Source: Collinsella aerofaciens
GTDB lineage: Bacteria; Actinomycetota; Coriobacteriia; Coriobacteriales; Coriobacteriaceae
Length of the DNA: 37,062 nucleotides
Reading direction: 5' to 3'
NCBI GenBank assembly: GCA_021641225.1
Contig: JAJWXI010000005.1
Location: forward strand, 1-37,062
Below, in pieces: positions 34,634 through 37,062 of this stretch. The notes beneath the pieces were generated by a model that worked only from the letters and a program-made list of their open reading frames with translations, made no database searches and was not told the origin of the DNA. Each line of letters begins with the position of its first letter. Position 1 is the first letter of the stretch. The translations under genes and the position numbers were made by a program.

Positions 34634-35815
34634 ATGCTATTTGTAAATCGGCTGGTACATACGCTTGTTCCCGGCAGCGAGGGCGAGCCGGTCGATACCT
34701 CCTGCCGCACCAACGCGGGCTTCGCCGCAAGCCTCATCTGCATTGGCCTCAACATCACTCTGTGCCTGGCCAAGGGCATCGCGGGCCTGCTCGCCGGCTC
34801 TGTCTCGCTCATCGCCGACGCCTTCAACAACCTCTCCGACGCCTCGAGCAACATCGTGAGCCTGCTCGGGTTCCGCCTTGCCAGCCGCCCGGCAGACGAA
34901 GGCCACCCCTATGGCCACGGCCGCTACGAGTACCTCGCCGGCTTGTTTGTCGCCGTCCTGGTTTGCGCCGTCGGCATCAACCTGATCCTCGAGTCGGTCA
35001 CCAAGATCATCAAGCCCTCCCCCACCGCCTACACGCTGGTCTCCCTAGCCGCTCTCGTCTTGTCCATGCTCGTCAAATTCTGGATGGCCGCGTTCAACCG
35101 CGCGCTGGGCAACCGTATCGATTCCGAAACACTCATTGCCACAGCACAGGACTCCAAAAACGACGTCATCACCTCGGGCTCGGTCTTAGCGGCGGCGCTT
35201 ATTTCACAAACGACCGGCTTTGACCTCGATGGCTGGGCGGGCTTGGGCGTGGGCATCTTCATCTGCATCAGCGGCATGGGCCTAGTGCGCGACGCCATCA
35301 GCCCGTTGCTGGGACAAGCGCCCGACCCCAAGCTCGTCCAGGCAATCCGCGACAAGATCATGTCCTATCCGCAGGTCTTGGGCACACACGACCTGATGGT
35401 GCACGACTACGGCCCCGGTCGTCAGTTTGCCAGCGCCCACGTGGAGATGCCCGGCGAGGGCGACGCGTTTGAACACCACGAGATTCTGGACACCATCGAG
35501 CACGACATCAAGCGCCAGATGGGCATCGATATCACGCTGCACTGCGACCCCATCGCCACCACCGGCGACGACCTGCGCGGCTGGGTCAAGCGCGGCATCA
35601 TGCAGATCGACCCCGCGCTCTCCATCCACGACCTGCACGAGCACGACGGGTTCGTTTCGTTTGACCTGGTGCGTCCCGACGGCTTTGACATATCCGACGA
35701 GGAGCTGCTGGAGCTCGTCACGCGCATCGTGCACGAGCGCCGGCCCAACGTCTCGTGCGTCGTTACGTTTGACTCAGGCTTTAGCTCGCCCGACCGTCCG
35801 GCCGAGCAGCTGTAG
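34634..35815 (+). CDS. CDF-family metal cation efflux transporter (possibly manganese)
   Basis: The 393-residue transporter has about six membrane helices in its first half and a cytoplasmic C-terminal domain (about 230-380). In helix 2 the metal site reads DAFNNLSD, with Asn65 and Asp69 where zinc transporters carry His and Asp. In helix 5 it reads DSKND, with Asp173 and Asp177. An NxxxD plus DxxxD arrangement is the pattern of manganese-exporting CDF proteins such as MntE. The HPYGHGRYEY loop is also conserved. GAGG lies 9 nt before the ATG at 34634. A GTGCAC and TACACT pair 17 bp apart, ending near 34600, could be its promoter. Confidence 0.92.
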   Translation: MLFVNRLVHTLVPGSEGEPVDTSCRTNAGFAASLICIGLNITLCLAKGIAGLLAGSVSLIADAFNNLSDASSNIVSLLGFRLASRPADEGHPYGHGRYEYLAGLFVAVLVCAVGINLILESVTKIIKPSPTAYTLVSLAALVLSMLVKFWMAAFNRALGNRIDSETLIATAQDSKNDVITSGSVLAAALISQTTGFDLDGWAGLGVGIFICISGMGLVRDAISPLLGQAPDPKLVQAIRDKIMSYPQVLGTHDLMVHDYGPGRQFASAHVEMPGEGDAFEHHEILDTIEHDIKRQMGIDITLHCDPIATTGDDLRGWVKRGIMQIDPALSIHDLHEHDGFVSFDLVRPDGFDISDEELLELVTRIVHERRPNVSCVVTFDSGFSSPDRPAEQL

Positions 35816-35827
35816 CCCGCTTAACAG

Positions 35828-36817
35828 CTAGTTTCCCTGCGCGCCCGAGATGCCGTTTTGTAGGGCGTTCCAAGCATCCGTCGCCATGTCGCCCAAGTTC
35901 TGAGCGGTGTCGCCCAGGTTCTGGGCCGTGTCACCCAGCTCTTGGGCCTTATCCCCAAGCTCCTGTGCCTTGTTGCTCAGGTCCTCCAGCGTATTGGAGC
36001 TCGAGCTGTCGGTACCGCTTTGGCCGCCGGACGAGTTGCCCGAGCTGTTCTTGTGCGTGAGTTGAATTTCGAGGTTGCCGTTGTCGTTATAGCAGGCAGA
36101 AGTAACGACCCAGTTGGCATCGACGACGGGCGTTGAGCCATCATCAGTCAGGACCACGGCATTCGAAAGATCGGCGCCGCGCGACTTGAGGAGCTTCTTG
36201 GCGTTGGACCAGTACTGCCCCGGGATATCGCTCAGATCGACGGTGCTAGACGAGGCGGACTCGGTTTGCTCGGCAGCGGTATCGGCCGTTGAACTCCCTC
36301 GCTTGTTGAGCATGCCCGACACAATGGCAAACACAACCGACAGCGCAAAGAAGATCGCCAGCACGATGAGGATCTTCTTGATCACGCTCGACGAACGCGA
36401 CGGCTTCTTCTCCTCGTCCTCGCCATATTGCGGAATCGACTTGGGGTACTCGCGATACGGCTCCCGCGACTCGTAGCGAGGCTGCGCCGTGCGAGGCATA
36501 TACGTCGTCTGCTGAGGCTGCGGAATGGGATTCTGTGGCAGGTCATCATAGGGATTCGGCGTCGAGGCGGCATAAGAATCCTGCGGCGCGTAATCAAACG
36601 GGTCCGGAGCTGCGTTGCCATAGGGGCCTTGCGAAGATGCAGCGTAAGAATCCTGCGCCGTGTCGCCATAGCCCATAACCCGGGTGGGCTCGGCAGAAGG
36701 CTGCGTCGCGGCGGGGTCGGTATAACCGGGGTTGGGAACAACGCGGGTCGCATCGGCGCTATCGCCAGCCTGCGCGGAACCGTAGCCGCCCATTACGGTC
36801 GTCTTATCCTGGTCCAT
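35828..36817 (-). CDS. Single-pass membrane protein with Pro/Gln-rich cytoplasmic tail and 7-residue repeats
   Basis: The 329-residue protein has a long disordered N-terminal region rich in Pro, Tyr, Gln and Thr (1-145), with TTVM, ATRVV and PTRVM motifs. A membrane helix (about 148-170) and an external part follow. The external part includes IPGQYWSNAKKLLKSRGAD, a pattern like a degenerate PASTA repeat, and then a Ser/Gly linker. The C-terminus has four or five 7-residue units of the AQELGDK or AQNLGDT kind (about 285-320), probably a coiled coil. AAAGGAA precedes the ATG at 36817. The repeated Thr motifs could be targets of a Ser/Thr kinase; this is only a guess. A short hairpin overlaps the convergent 3' ends at 35808-35829. 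Confidence 0.75.
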   Translation of the reverse strand: MDQDKTTVMGGYGSAQAGDSADATRVVPNPGYTDPAATQPSAEPTRVMGYGDTAQDSYAASSQGPYGNAAPDPFDYAPQDSYAASTPNPYDDLPQNPIPQPQQTTYMPRTAQPRYESREPYREYPKSIPQYGEDEEKKPSRSSSVIKKILIVLAIFFALSVVFAIVSGMLNKRGSSTADTAAEQTESASSSTVDLSDIPGQYWSNAKKLLKSRGADLSNAVVLTDDGSTPVVDANWVVTSACYNDNGNLEIQLTHKNSSGNSSGGQSGTDSSSSNTLEDLSNKAQELGDKAQELGDTAQNLGDTAQNLGDMATDAWNALQNGISGAQGN

Positions 36818-36954
36818 GCAACGATTCCTTTCCGTCGCCCTTAAGCATCAAGTTATCCATGCATTCTACCCGCGCAAAAGCCTATGATGGGCAAAGCCCG
36901 TCGGTATCTACAAGACATGCGCGACAGGTGGCAACAAGCGAATCGAGGAACGTC

Positions 36955-37062
36955 ATGGCAAAAAGCAAGCTCATCAAAGACACGACGCGTGCCGAGCGCG
37001 AGGAAATCATCAAGCTGGCACTCGCCGGCTGCGGCAACGGCAGCTGCGATAACTGCGGAAGC
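36955..37062 (+). CDS. Small Cys-rich protein (partial, cut by window end)
   Basis: The first 36 codons are present, starting MAKSKLIKDTTRAEREEII and reaching a cysteine cluster GCGNGSCDNCGS. GAGGA lies before the ATG at 36955. The cysteine spacing (CxxxxCxxC) suggests a metal site. The frame runs off the end, so the full length is unknown. It is transcribed divergently from the Pro-rich membrane protein. A TATGAT box at 36883-36888 is a possible -10. Confidence 0.65.
   Translation, partial: MAKSKLIKDTTRAEREEIIKLALAGCGNGSCDNCGS

Overview
The window looks like chromosomal DNA of a gut actinobacterium of the class Coriobacteriia, most likely Collinsella or a close relative. This is an inference from the high G+C, actinobacterial gene content, strong Shine-Dalgarno sites, an LAxTG sorting signal, and very large surface proteins built from DUF4430, Ig-like and InlB repeats. 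No rRNA, tRNA, phage or CRISPR locus was seen.

Layout. 1-2658: a 3' coding fragment at the edge, then a minus-strand group of a DUF3267 membrane protein, queH and queA, which carry out the last two steps of queuosine synthesis. 2791-6276: an unusual methionyl-tRNA-synthetase-like gene, an RsmB/F-type rRNA m5C methyltransferase, and a small membrane protein on the other strand. 6468-11895: a barrel-fold protein, a DegV protein (minus), class III fructose bisphosphatase and two tandem GtrA genes. 12007-12297: a regular array of ten alternately inverted 14-mers. 12308-20765 (minus): promoter, cobalamin riboswitch, a 2375-residue surface protein and a membrane-anchored DUF4430 protein, closed by a terminator. 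20843-24654 (minus): AarF/UbiB-type kinase, phasin-like protein and C69 dipeptidase. 24742-24971: an AT-rich MITE-like element with 31-bp terminal inverted repeats. 25009-26504 (minus): fchA-folD, one-carbon folate genes. 26876-31101: two paralogous lipoproteins and a wall-anchored PI-PLC-type enzyme. 31196-37062: PH-like protein, YhcG-type nuclease, zinc-ribbon protein, CDF metal transporter, Pro-rich membrane protein and a small Cys-rich protein cut by the window end.

Two things stand out. The first is the B12-regulated unit: a cobalamin aptamer precedes a giant surface protein with three DUF4430 (transcobalamin-C-terminal-like) modules, and a fourth module sits in the translationally coupled next gene. 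This suggests a surface system for capturing corrinoids. The second is the palindrome array just beyond that operon's terminator. Its spacing is nearly constant at about 31 bp, it shows compensatory base changes, and no known element type explains it.

Coordinates and starts were chosen by eye from Shine-Dalgarno spacing. No database search was possible, so family names rest on recognised motifs.
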